Source: Bacillota bacterium
GTDB lineage: Bacteria; Bacillota; Clostridia; Lachnospirales; Lachnospiraceae
DNA length: 64,000 nt
Direction: 5' to 3'
Assembly: GCA_023411555.1 (NCBI GenBank)
Contig: JAEYOQ010000033.1
Coordinates: 1-64,000 of the forward strand
Shown here piece after piece: positions 44,349 to 53,460 of this stretch (within the stretch, counting starts at the first letter, position 1; every line of letters starts with the position of its first letter). The translations under genes were made by a program, and so were the position numbers. A model generated the notes under the pieces. It was given only the letters and a program-made list of their open reading frames with translations. It did no database searches and was not told where the DNA came from.

Positions 44349-47300
44349 TTATTCACCATAAATCTCTGCCTTGATCTCATCAGAGGATTTCTTCGCCAGA
44401 TTGCGATAGGTATGACCCGGAAGTCCCTGGTCAAAGCCACAGGCTGAACGATAGGGACAATAATCACAGGCCGTCTGCTTATCCGCACGATATGGGTTCA
44501 GCCTGGTATCCCCGGATAGAATTTGTCTGCTATCCTCTACCAGCCTTTGATTTACATAGTTCATGAGGGCTTTCATCTGTTGCTTGCTTGCTGCCTGAGA
44601 CCGCTTTGCCAGACTCCCCTCTTTATTCGTCTCAATAGGTATAATATCTGATTTTACACTGGGCCGGAGCGTATGATCCGGTCCTTCCAGCTTAGAATCC
44701 ATTAATGAAACTACCTTACTATCACCATTGACTAAACCATTCATCCGAAGACTGCGATAGATGTCCTCCTCTACCTGATCCGACTTAGTCACAATCGGGT
44801 CGTCGATATGATAATAAAAGATACCGGAAGGCACAATCTCCTTATCCGGATATCGACTAACCAAATATTCGATAGCCGCGCTGAGGTATACCGACAACTG
44901 CTGTTGTAAACCATAATAAATTCTTCCGATATCAAAGAAGGTACTGCCGGATTTGTAATCCACTACACGAACATAAACCTTATCCTCATCCTCATACAAA
45001 TCAAGACGGTCAATTCTGCCGGTTAAAGTCAGACTTGTATCCGGAACATGATAAAAGGGCATCTCATAGCCTGCCGGCTCAAAGGCTCCCTGCTTAATCT
45101 GGTTACATAATGCCCATAACGTTCTAACCGTAATACGCTCCATTCTGGTAATCAGATATTCATTTCTCTTATTACTGCGTAGGATAGAATTCTCATAATC
45201 CTCAACCGCTTTACGAACACTCTGGGTCGCCCATTCTTCCCGAATCTCATCCGGTATGGAGTGCCAGTTATATTCTGAACTGTCAAGCCGCTTGGAGAAG
45301 TCGTCGATTGCATTATGAAAGATATTACCGATATCTGGTACAGCAAGCTTATACTCCTTCCGTTCCTCAAGAGATAGGCCATAGTTCATAAAATGTGCAA
45401 AGGCACAGCCTGCATATTGCTCCAGTCTTGTCACACTGCCTCGCAGCTCCATGCCATAGAGAAGTTCAGCAGCCTCCTTAGAGATACCATTTTCCTTATT
45501 GATATAGAAGGCTCCCTGCAAAAGCTTCTGAAGAATACGGTTTTTCTCCTCCTTCGAGCGATAATAAAGAAATAATTCCTTCCAAAGCTCCGTCGTATCC
45601 TTCTGATGATATCCGCGAAGTCCCTGGGCAAGGTAGGATAAGCCCTCATCCTTTAGAACATGGGTGACATCCTCCTTATACTCATCCTCATCAACAACCG
45701 ATAGTCTGGGGAAGAGCTGCTTGAGCTTACCGATTAGGAAGGAGGGATTGACAGACTTTCCTTCCTCATTGACCTTATGAAAGGTGATATATAGCTTATT
45801 CCTTGGCTTAGTCATATTCAGATAGATATAGAATTGCTCCGTAAAGGCTTGCTGCCTTTTGGTCGGTGCCAGCTCAATCTCGTTATTTATCAACAACTCC
45901 CTTTCAATATCGGAGAAAATTCCACCGCTGCTGATTGCCTTGGGGATAATTCCTTCATTAACACCAGCAAAGAATAAAGCCTTAATATCCTTTAACCTGG
46001 TTCGCTCAGTATCTCCAACCACAACTTCATCCACTCCGGGAGGAATTAATCCCACCTTCACCTCTACAAAGCCCGTATCAAGTATCTCACCAAATTCCTT
46101 CAGATTGCATTTCTCCATGCCGAGCAAAAGAACCATCTGATCATAAAGCTCCATGATGATCCGGTAGACTTGCTCATATTCCTTTGCTAACAAGTGTTGA
46201 TTCTCATCAACAAACTTTTTGCGATACTCCTCCAGTTTCTGTTCCACTCTAAGACTTACGCCGAGCTCATAAAGACCCGTCGTATAATCCTGCAGTGTCT
46301 TCTCCTTATCCCTTAGCACCTCATACAGTGGGCCAATCACCGAGATCAAATATGCTCTTGACCGATTAATCCCCTCCATATCAAGTGCTTCTCTGCTCTT
46401 ATAGCTTCTGGTAAAGGGTTCACTCCACCTTTTAAACCCACGTATTCCGGTAGCGATAATATAATTCTCCAAACGATCAATATCATCCTCACAGATATCT
46501 GTTAGACCCGTACGAAGAAATCGAAATACTCCCTCATAGCTAAAATCCTCACTTACGATAGTGACCGCAGAACGAAGAAGCTCAACGAAGGGATTATTCA
46601 GAATATCCTTCTTATAGTCAACAAAGCAGGGAATACCGGCCTGTTCAAAGCTTCTTTTTGCTATTCTTCCGTATTCCTCCACATCACCTGATACCACTGC
46701 GATTTCGTTATAACGGTAGCCCTTCTCCCGAACCAGACGCTTGATTTCTCTTGTAATAAATTCAACCTCTGCCTTCTTATCCTTTGCCGCATGAAGTTCT
46801 ATGTCCTCCTGCTCCTTCTGGAAGGGTTCATAAGGAAATCGGAATAGATTATGCTCGAGAGACGCCAATCCCTCTGATTGCAGAAAACGATAAGGCACTT
46901 TAGTCCCACTTCTGCGTTCTGCATAGACTGGTTCCAGGATTTCTATTTGTTCCTCCTGGGCCAGTTGTTGTAGCTTTTGAATGGTTTTCTTACTCAACCC
47001 GAATAGCTGATGCTCCTCCACCATGCCCCCAAGCTCTTCCGAGGGGTCGATCGTTACTGTAATCATCACCTTCTTGGCATAACGAAGCATTTTGCGGAGT
47101 ACCTGGTATTGGCAAGGAGTAAAGCCGGTAAAACCATCAAGGCAGATCACTGTTCCCTTGATCCACTCCGAATGGTCAATGGCCTCATTTAAGACCACCA
47201 ATAGTTCCTCTGCGGTTATATAGCGCTCCTTCATGAAATCTCGAAAGCCTTCGTATATCGTAAAAAGATCCCTAAGCTTCGCCTGAAGCACCGGCTTCTT

Positions 47301-47741
47301 CTTTGAGACCTCGAACATCCTATCAAAGTCCTCAGTCTTTACATTATACTGGTATAGCTCAGACAGCACTGATTTTAGCTCACCGATAAAGCCCGGTCTT
47401 CTAACATTGGAGCCGAATAAGATGAGATCCTTTCGCTTCTGAGCAACTACTTTGCGAAGTACCATGCTCTTTCCCGTATCCTCCAACACAGGAGCATCAT
47501 ATCCCCCGATCTCATCAAAGATACGGTAAGCAAAGCGTAAAAAACTAAGGATATCCACATTCATGACCCCATGGTCTGGGTGCATTGTTACGATATCCTT
47601 CTGGGTCTGAAGTGTAAACTGCTCCGGTACAAGCACCAAGTAGTTAGTATCCGGGTTCCGCTTCGATTCTTCGATTACTTCACGATATAACTGATAGGAT
47701 TTGCCCGAACCGGCACTTCCAAGAAATAATTGTAAGGACAT
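44349..47741 (-). CDS. addB: ATP-dependent nuclease subunit B
   Basis: AddB is the partner of AddA: an inactivated-helicase-like protein with one nuclease domain and an iron-sulfur cluster, responsible for Chi recognition. The 1130-residue protein starts MSLQLFLGSAGSGKSYQ, a complete Walker A at 8-15. The nuclease core shows RLEQYAGCAFAHFMNYGL, GNIFHNAIDDF, GRIDRLDLYE and VVDYKSGS. The four iron-sulfur cysteines are Cys of GCAFAHF plus the three in CDYCPYRSACGF. ATG 47741 follows GGAGGGATATTTT; five additional upstream codons are not conserved. First gene of the addBA operon. Confidence 0.97.
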   Translation of the reverse strand: MSLQLFLGSAGSGKSYQLYREVIEESKRNPDTNYLVLVPEQFTLQTQKDIVTMHPDHGVMNVDILSFLRFAYRIFDEIGGYDAPVLEDTGKSMVLRKVVAQKRKDLILFGSNVRRPGFIGELKSVLSELYQYNVKTEDFDRMFEVSKKKPVLQAKLRDLFTIYEGFRDFMKERYITAEELLVVLNEAIDHSEWIKGTVICLDGFTGFTPCQYQVLRKMLRYAKKVMITVTIDPSEELGGMVEEHQLFGLSKKTIQKLQQLAQEEQIEILEPVYAERRSGTKVPYRFLQSEGLASLEHNLFRFPYEPFQKEQEDIELHAAKDKKAEVEFITREIKRLVREKGYRYNEIAVVSGDVEEYGRIAKRSFEQAGIPCFVDYKKDILNNPFVELLRSAVTIVSEDFSYEGVFRFLRTGLTDICEDDIDRLENYIIATGIRGFKRWSEPFTRSYKSREALDMEGINRSRAYLISVIGPLYEVLRDKEKTLQDYTTGLYELGVSLRVEQKLEEYRKKFVDENQHLLAKEYEQVYRIIMELYDQMVLLLGMEKCNLKEFGEILDTGFVEVKVGLIPPGVDEVVVGDTERTRLKDIKALFFAGVNEGIIPKAISSGGIFSDIERELLINNEIELAPTKRQQAFTEQFYIYLNMTKPRNKLYITFHKVNEEGKSVNPSFLIGKLKQLFPRLSVVDEDEYKEDVTHVLKDEGLSYLAQGLRGYHQKDTTELWKELFLYYRSKEEKNRILQKLLQGAFYINKENGISKEAAELLYGMELRGSVTRLEQYAGCAFAHFMNYGLSLEERKEYKLAVPDIGNIFHNAIDDFSKRLDSSEYNWHSIPDEIREEWATQSVRKAVEDYENSILRSNKRNEYLITRMERITVRTLWALCNQIKQGAFEPAGYEMPFYHVPDTSLTLTGRIDRLDLYEDEDKVYVRVVDYKSGSTFFDIGRIYYGLQQQLSVYLSAAIEYLVSRYPDKEIVPSGIFYYHIDDPIVTKSDQVEEDIYRSLRMNGLVNGDSKVVSLMDSKLEGPDHTLRPSVKSDIIPIETNKEGSLAKRSQAASKQQMKALMNYVNQRLVEDSRQILSGDTRLNPYRADKQTACDYCPYRSACGFDQGLPGHTYRNLAKKSSDEIKAEIYGE

Positions 47742-47845
47742 AAAATATCCCTCCATCTATAAAATATATCTGCATAAAACAGAAACGAGTCTAATAATAT
47801 ATAGTAAGATTAAGACATGAAGCAAATCATGCTCGGAGGTTAGAA

Positions 47846-48283
47846 ATGGCAAAGACGAAGATAGTCGTTATCCAATTAAAAGAAATCATATATACTGTGA
47901 TTTTTGCTGCCTTAGGAATTCTTCTGATTCTACTTCTCATATTTATGTTCAGACCTAACAAGGATAATAACGCAGCCTCTACAGAAACTAATTTGTATAC
48001 AGCTGGGGTATACACCTCCTCGATTAGTCTGAATGATACTGCTCTGAACCTGGAGATTGTGGTTGATAAGAATCACATCAACAAAGTAAGCATCAAGAAT
48101 ATTGATGAAGCCATCACTACCATGTTTCCTCTGGTAGAACCCTCTCTGGAAGCCATTGCAACTCAGCTGTACAATGATGTCCCCCTAGACCAGGTTGAAC
48201 TCCTGGAAGACAGTAAATACACTCAGCAGCTTCTCATTGAAGCCATTAAGCTTGCTCTTGATAAAGCAAAAATAGAGGAATAA
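47846..48283 (+). CDS. Membrane-anchored protein of unknown function, FMN-binding-like outline
   Basis: I do not recognise this 145-residue protein with certainty. It has a short basic N-terminus, one transmembrane helix at about 13-35, and an extracytoplasmic domain. The domain order (GVYTSSISLNDTALNLEIVVDKN, INKVSIKNI, a helix, then LEDSKYTQQLLIEAIKLALDKA) resembles the end of FMN_bind domains, in which SGAT-x-TS anchors a covalent flavin before a final helix. The attachment threonine motif is not preserved (EDSKYTQQ), so flavinylation is unlikely. CGGAGG precedes the ATG. It is divergent from addB and has a strong terminator, so it forms its own unit. Confidence 0.75.
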   Translation: MAKTKIVVIQLKEIIYTVIFAALGILLILLLIFMFRPNKDNNAASTETNLYTAGVYTSSISLNDTALNLEIVVDKNHINKVSIKNIDEAITTMFPLVEPSLEAIATQLYNDVPLDQVELLEDSKYTQQLLIEAIKLALDKAKIEE

Positions 48284-48288
48284 GAAGG

Positions 48289-48334
48289 ATGCTGTAAAGC
48301 TTACTACCTCCGTAACGGCTTTACAGCATTTTTT
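48289..48334 (+). terminator. Rho-independent terminator
   Basis: Perfect 12-bp stem ATGCTGTAAAGC/GCTTTACAGCAT followed by TTTTTT, six bases past the stop codon of the membrane-anchored protein. Confidence 0.92.
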
Positions 48335-48480
48335 ATACACAGCAATAAAAAGTTTGCGAGAAGTGCTTTCAATAATATGATGGAAGGCCCCTGCTCTTTA
48401 AGCTCTTCCTTATGTAACCGAGGGCAAATAGTAGGTCAGGCCAACATTATCTGGTTAGCTACGAATGAACCCACGGCTTG

Positions 48481-49365
48481 CTAATCCACCAAGTATTTTT
48501 GATAAGGAGAGGCTTCATTCTGAAAGACAATTCCGATGATTCCCGGCCCAGTATGAGCTCCAATGGCACAACCGACATAGTTATGAATAAACTTCTTACA
48601 GCCAAAGGTCTTCGTCAGTTGGTCTTCGACTGCCCTCATCGTCTCGGCATCATCTCCATGAACTACTCCAATAACCTGATTCTGCAGATCAACACCACGT
48701 TCCGAGACGATTTCAATCAGTCTCTTTAAGGATTTTTGCCTTCCTCTTACCTTCTCGATTGATTCCAAAGCACCAATATCATTCACATGAATAATCGGTT
48801 TAATATCCAGCAAGCCTCCAGCAACCGCTGAGGTTTTGCTTATTCTTCCGCCCTTTAACAGATACTCCAGGGTACTAACGGTAAAAACCTGTTCCGAATG
48901 TTCACAATGCCACAGGATACCATCAATAATCTCCTGCTTCGTTGCACCATTTTTCTGCATCAGGAGACCATAATAGGTAGCAATACCAAACCCTAAGGAA
49001 GCGCACTTGGAATCTATGATTGTTAGGTCAAAATCCGGGTACTGCTCTAAGAGTTCTGTCTTTGCGATATTGGCTGCATTATAGGTTCCTGCAATTCCGG
49101 TAGAAAAGCAGATATAAATCACTTCATCACCATTCTTTGCATAAGGTTCAAAATTATCGTAGAACATCTGGGCATTGATGTGGTAGGTCTTTATATCCTT
49201 TCCACTTCGCAGAATATCGTAGAATTCTTCGGGCATGATCGTCTCGCCGTCAAAATAATCTTTTTCATCAATTACCACCGGGGTAGGAATTACGTGGAGA
49301 TGATAACGGTCAATCACCTCTCTTGAAATATCTGAAGCCGAATCTGTAATAATCTTTAGTGCCAC
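48481..49365 (-). CDS. DegV-family fatty-acid-binding protein
   Basis: This 294-residue DegV/FakB-type protein binds a fatty acid between two lobes and presents it to the FakA kinase for acyl-phosphate formation. N-terminal IITDSASDISREVI holds the TDS motif; ICFSTGIAGTYNAANIA has the STG/SGT-type loop that contacts the carboxylate; DSKCASLGFG and LLKGGRISKTSAVAGGLLDIKPI are further family signatures, and HTGPGIIGIVF closes the domain. It is cytoplasmic with no signal peptide. A single-gene unit 79 bp downstream of nadE on the same strand. No fakA is in the window, so the fatty-acid role is by family. Confidence 0.93.
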   Translation of the reverse strand: MALKIITDSASDISREVIDRYHLHVIPTPVVIDEKDYFDGETIMPEEFYDILRSGKDIKTYHINAQMFYDNFEPYAKNGDEVIYICFSTGIAGTYNAANIAKTELLEQYPDFDLTIIDSKCASLGFGIATYYGLLMQKNGATKQEIIDGILWHCEHSEQVFTVSTLEYLLKGGRISKTSAVAGGLLDIKPIIHVNDIGALESIEKVRGRQKSLKRLIEIVSERGVDLQNQVIGVVHGDDAETMRAVEDQLTKTFGCKKFIHNYVGCAIGAHTGPGIIGIVFQNEASPYQKYLVD

Positions 49366-49444
49366 TTATTCATCCTCCTAATTTTGAGAGTATCGTAAAG
49401 CGAAACGATAGAGAGACGTCCCGCGATCTTTCTATTGTCACGAA

Positions 49445-51370
49445 TTATAACTGGTCCAACTCTTTCATCCATAGTGCTGATGATGCATCACTGGGCATTC
49501 TTAAATCACCTCTCGGCGAAACAGAAACACTTCCCACCTTCGGACCATCCGGTAGACAGGAACGTTTAAACTGTTGAGTGAAAAATCTCCGATAAAACAC
49601 CTTTAACCACTTTAATATTACTTTATCTTCATAGCGCTTCGCAAATGCAATTTTTGCTAGCCGATATACCTTGGAAGGCTCAAAACCAAATCTTAAAACA
49701 TAGTAAAGGAAAAAGTCATGGAGTTCATAAGGTCCAACAATATCCTCCGTCTTCTGTGATATCTCCCCATCCTTTGGTGGAAGAAGCTCCGGACTCACCG
49801 GGGTATCCAGGATATCCCTCAGTACTTCACTCAGCTCCTTATCCTCTGTAGCGTCCGCAAAATATTCTACCAGATATCTGACTAAGGTTTTCGGCACTGA
49901 AGCATTTACCCCATACATGGACATATGATCTCCATTATAGGTAGCCCAGCCAAGGGCCAGCTCGGACATGTCACCGGTACCAACAACAAAGCCATTATAT
50001 TTACCCGCAATATCCATAAGCACCTGGGTACGCTCTCTTGCCTGACTATTCTCATAGGTCAGGTCATGCTGGTTCCTATCATGACCGATATCTTTAAAAT
50101 GCAATTCTACAGCGTCGCGAATTGGCACCTCCATTAAGGTGACTCCGAGACGATTTGCCAAATCTACAGCGTTCTGATAGGTTCGATCCGTTGTCCCGAA
50201 GCAAGGCATCGTAACCGCTATAATCCCCTTCTTATCCAAGCCTAATAATTCAAAAGCCTTATCCGTTACCAATAATGCCAGGGTAGAATCCAGTCCTCCA
50301 GAAATTCCAATTACAGCACAGCGACCGTTGATATGAGCCAATCTTGTCTTCAGACCAAGAGCCTGTATATTTATGATATCCCGACATCGCTTCTCTCGAT
50401 CCGCTTTTTCGGATGGGACGAAGGGAGCCGAATCAATATATCTGGTTAGGGTCAATTCAGGAAGCTCCTTCCCTATCTGACTAAAGGAGAAGGGAATCAC
50501 CTGATATTGACTGGTATTTTGCCCAAGATAGGTATGCATCCTCCTACGCTCGCTCTTCAGCTTACCTAGGTCAAGCTCAGTAGATATCATACCATTTTGA
50601 AAGGTAACCGACTCAGCGAGCAGGGTACCATTTTCCGTAATAAGATTATGACCGGCAAAAACCACGTCCGTTGTTGATTCCCCTTCACCAGCATCGGCAT
50701 AAAGATAACCACATACCAGCTTGGCTGATTGGTTCTTCACTAGCTCTCTTCTGAAGGAATCCTTTCCAGTCAGTTCGTCACTGGCAGAAAGGTTGGCGAT
50801 CACCGAGGCGCCGGCGATACAATGAGCAACACTAGGTGATTGAGGAATCCAAAGATCCTCACAAATCTCTACGCCGAGAATAAACTCCGGCATCTCATTA
50901 TTCTGAAATAAAATCCGAGATCCAAAATAGACATCCTCTCCCAGAAACTTAATTACTATTGGATCCACGATACCTGAGGTAAAATGTCTGGCTTCATAAA
51001 ATTCTGTATAGTTTGGTATGCTGATCTTAGGTACTAACCCGAGTACCTTTCCACCCTGAATTACTGCTGCTGTATTATAAAGCTTCCCCTTCACAAGATA
51101 AGGAAAGCCCACAACTACTACCGGATCCTTTCCCTTGGTATAAGAAGCAATCCTCCCTACACTTTCAGTCGCACTGCGAAGTAAGGTATCCTGTAGGAAC
51201 AAATCCCCACAGGTATAACCGGTGATACACAGCTCAGGAAATACAACCAGCTTTATCTCCTGCCTATGCGCTTCCTCTATTAACTCTATCATTCGATCGG
51301 TATTGTAATCGCAGTCTGCAACTCGGATGACCGGGGTTGCCGCTGCAACTCGAATAAAACCGTGCTTCAT
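49445..51370 (-). CDS. nadE: Glutamine-dependent NAD+ synthetase
   Basis: The 641-residue enzyme amidates nicotinic acid adenine dinucleotide to NAD+ using ATP and glutamine. The N-terminal nitrilase-type glutaminase carries the Glu of VVFPELCITGYTCGD, a Lys region and the nucleophile Cys in LGVEICEDLWIP. The C-terminal synthetase has the PP-loop GISGGLDSTLAL, GTGDMSELALGWATYNGDHMSMYGVNASVPKTLV and the substrate-binding region near the end. Fused glutaminases of this length correspond to the large bacterial/mycobacterial-type enzyme. It lies downstream of the 6S RNA gene, separated by stem-loops, and upstream of degV. Confidence 0.96.
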   Translation of the reverse strand: MKHGFIRVAAATPVIRVADCDYNTDRMIELIEEAHRQEIKLVVFPELCITGYTCGDLFLQDTLLRSATESVGRIASYTKGKDPVVVVGFPYLVKGKLYNTAAVIQGGKVLGLVPKISIPNYTEFYEARHFTSGIVDPIVIKFLGEDVYFGSRILFQNNEMPEFILGVEICEDLWIPQSPSVAHCIAGASVIANLSASDELTGKDSFRRELVKNQSAKLVCGYLYADAGEGESTTDVVFAGHNLITENGTLLAESVTFQNGMISTELDLGKLKSERRRMHTYLGQNTSQYQVIPFSFSQIGKELPELTLTRYIDSAPFVPSEKADREKRCRDIINIQALGLKTRLAHINGRCAVIGISGGLDSTLALLVTDKAFELLGLDKKGIIAVTMPCFGTTDRTYQNAVDLANRLGVTLMEVPIRDAVELHFKDIGHDRNQHDLTYENSQARERTQVLMDIAGKYNGFVVGTGDMSELALGWATYNGDHMSMYGVNASVPKTLVRYLVEYFADATEDKELSEVLRDILDTPVSPELLPPKDGEISQKTEDIVGPYELHDFFLYYVLRFGFEPSKVYRLAKIAFAKRYEDKVILKWLKVFYRRFFTQQFKRSCLPDGPKVGSVSVSPRGDLRMPSDASSALWMKELDQL

Positions 51371-51664
51371 AATATGCCTCCTATGAACATAGATCTTCTA
51401 TGCTTTATTATAAGTTATTCTGTCCACAAAAGACAAGCTTATTATATCTTAAATAAAAAGCATTATTATCTTCTCATAATATGTACCTTTTCTTCCTCCT
51501 CTTACCAATCCATTCGTTCGTATATAAAATGCGACAGAACAAAGTGTCAGCTTGCTGACACTTACGCGCCCTCGCGGATTGCAAAGCAATAAACTTCCTC
51601 TCCGCGAGGTGTGCATCCTGCACGGAGTGCTTTTTAATTCATAGGACGCAATTTCCTATGAATT
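51371..51664. other. Intergenic region with stacked extragenic hairpins
   Basis: This gap between nadE and the 6S RNA terminator holds perfect stems AAGTGTCAGC/GCTGACACTT (51542-51563), CCTCGCGGA/TCCGCGAGG (51570-51609), and TTTTTAATTCATAGG/CCTATGAATTAAAAA (51631-51669). The first 150 bp contain a TATAAT-like -10 for nadE at 51441-51446 on the minus strand. Confidence 0.65.
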
Positions 51665-51883
51665 AAAAAAAGCGGCTCAAGGCCGCTTTCATCATTAGTG
51701 TTATACCCAAAATGCCGTTTCCTGTAATTTTGAGTCCTAGCGAAGCTAGGTGGGTAACCGCACATAAGCTTCTGCCTTCCACTGCAAACGGTGGCCTGAC
51801 ATCCACTTAAGAATAATAGGAATCCCTTTTAAATCATGTAGGTTCAAAATAACAGGAGTATCGAACATCTCAGGAATTAATGT
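51665..51883 (-). ncRNA. ssrS: 6S RNA
   Basis: 6S RNA mimics an open promoter and sequesters the housekeeping RNA polymerase holoenzyme in stationary phase. The minus strand has a sigma-A promoter (TTGAAA, 17-bp spacer, TATAAT) giving a start near 51883, and a rho-independent terminator ending at 51665. The transcript folds as a rod. CCTGAGATGT near the 5' end pairs with GCATTTTGGG near the 3' end over 10 bp; the 5' CTGAGATGTTCG matches the start of E. coli 6S from memory. The adjacent TCCTGTTATTTTGA pairs with TCAAAATTACAGGA with one mismatch. An unpaired central region and a CCAC/GTGG terminal stem-loop follow. The ~195-nt mature size is normal. A database covariance search would settle it. 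Confidence 0.85.
51671..51687 (-). terminator. Terminator of 6S RNA
   Basis: AGCGGC/GCCGCT stem with a 5-nt loop, followed on the minus strand by TTTTTTT. It ends the 6S transcript. Confidence 0.9.
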
Positions 51884-51889
51884 AACTTT

Positions 51890-51918
51890 ATTATATAATA
51901 TTATCTTCTATTTTTCAA
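51890..51918 (-). promoter_or_regulatory. Sigma-A promoter of 6S RNA
   Basis: On the minus strand TTGAAA (51913-51918) and TATAAT (51890-51895) are separated by exactly 17 bp; transcription should begin about seven bases later, near 51883, at the 5' end of the predicted rod structure. Confidence 0.8.
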
Positions 51919-51971
51919 TGTTTTTATCCGTTTTTTGCTCGGTAACTTTTGCCAAGAGTTTTGCCTAATCA

Positions 51972-53450
51972 TCACACCTCTTCTAGATAAGGCGGGAAGG
52001 TAAAGATAAATTCCGAACCTATACCAGGGGTAGAATTCACACCGATGGTTCCATCATGCTTTAAGGCAATTTGCTTGGCTATAGCAAGTCCCAGTCCGGT
52101 TCCGCTGGCATTCTGTCGAAGGTTAGATTTATAGAACTTCTCAAATATATTATTAATATCGGAAGGGTCGATACCGACTCCTTCATCCTTAATAGATACT
52201 AATATCTTGTCTGCTTTCTCGATTTTTATGTGAATTGTTTTGTTTTCACCCGAGAATTTAATGGCGTTATCTAAGATTACCATAAACATCTGACGTAAGC
52301 GGTCATAATCACCTAAAATCATATTAACCGGAGAATCCTTAATAACCTCAATCTTAATACTCTTCTTTTCGGCCATAGTTCCGGCACTACGAATGATGTC
52401 CTCAAATACCTGATTTAGATTGACCGGTTCACTGTCTATTACAAAGTCAGGATTCTGCATTTTTGACAGTAGCAAAAGATCACCGACCAGGCGCTCCATG
52501 GTTTTGCATTCTGAAAGCATTCGATCATAATACTGGCTAATCTTTTCCTGCTCCTGGACCACCCCATCCGATAAAGTCTCCGTATAGGCACGGATTACTG
52601 TAATCGGAGTTCGTAGCTCATGAGATACATTGGCGAAGAAATCAAGCCTCATCTGATCCAGCTTTTTACGTTCGATGTCATTCTCCAATAGCTTCTCCGA
52701 GAGGATATCTACTGTTTTTGCCAAATCTCCAAGCTCATCATCCCTTTTAATCCCTGTCTTAGCCTTAAAATTGCCGGCGGCCAGCTCTAAGGCGGTATTA
52801 CGCATTCTAGATATTGGCATGGATAACTCGGTAGCAAATATTATTACGATAATAAAAGAAATTCCCAAGGCTACCACACTACTAATAACAATATTTAATA
52901 AGCTTTTCTCTACGAGATCAGTCTGATCCTGTGCTTTTGCAACAATAAGAATAGCACCGACCACCTCCTGCCCTGCACCTTTGATTGGAGCGGCCACTGT
53001 AATTATTGTCTGCTCATACACATCGTCAGCCCATTTTTTATGGTTCGTCACCCCTTTGAAGGCCTTGTCTAAAGACTCCACATAAGGGGCATATTCATCC
53101 ATAGTAACCATTGCCTCGTAGGAATCACCGGTCTCCATCGATGAGCTCATCTGGTTGATTTTATCCGGCTTTGCAACCGACCAGATATCCCAGGAGTTTA
53201 CCTCCCTTATTGTTTTGATATCATCCAGAAACCCTTCTTTGCCGCTTGTGATATAGGCAGATGCTATTTTAACTATGGCATTGGCCTGCTTTTTCATCTC
53301 ATCAATATTGTTACCCATAGTCATGTCGCTATACAGCTTCATGAAAATCAAACAGATTAAAACCGCTGTAACCAGCAGCATTACCGCATAATTGAGATAC
53401 AGCTTAAAAAACAGCCGGTTATAAATACGCACCTCATTATCCTTCGACAT
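51972..53450 (-). CDS. Sensor histidine kinase (membrane)
   Basis: The 492-residue kinase is the partner of the response regulator encoded 10 bp upstream. It has a transmembrane helix at about 16-36, an extracytoplasmic sensor region of roughly 140 residues, a second helix at about 172-195, and a HAMP domain (ELSMPISRMRNTALELAAGN). The dimerization helix has the phospho-acceptor His277 in FFANVSHELRTPI. The HATPase domain shows N-box DNAIKFS, G1 DEGVGID and G2 GTGLGLAIAK. ATG 53450 follows GGGGAAG; a 15-codon extension upstream overlaps the regulator gene. Signal unknown; the divergent Big2 protein gene suggests an envelope role. Confidence 0.94.
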   Translation of the reverse strand: MSKDNEVRIYNRLFFKLYLNYAVMLLVTAVLICLIFMKLYSDMTMGNNIDEMKKQANAIVKIASAYITSGKEGFLDDIKTIREVNSWDIWSVAKPDKINQMSSSMETGDSYEAMVTMDEYAPYVESLDKAFKGVTNHKKWADDVYEQTIITVAAPIKGAGQEVVGAILIVAKAQDQTDLVEKSLLNIVISSVVALGISFIIVIIFATELSMPISRMRNTALELAAGNFKAKTGIKRDDELGDLAKTVDILSEKLLENDIERKKLDQMRLDFFANVSHELRTPITVIRAYTETLSDGVVQEQEKISQYYDRMLSECKTMERLVGDLLLLSKMQNPDFVIDSEPVNLNQVFEDIIRSAGTMAEKKSIKIEVIKDSPVNMILGDYDRLRQMFMVILDNAIKFSGENKTIHIKIEKADKILVSIKDEGVGIDPSDINNIFEKFYKSNLRQNASGTGLGLAIAKQIALKHDGTIGVNSTPGIGSEFIFTFPPYLEEV

Positions 53451-53460
53451 AAGACTTCCC

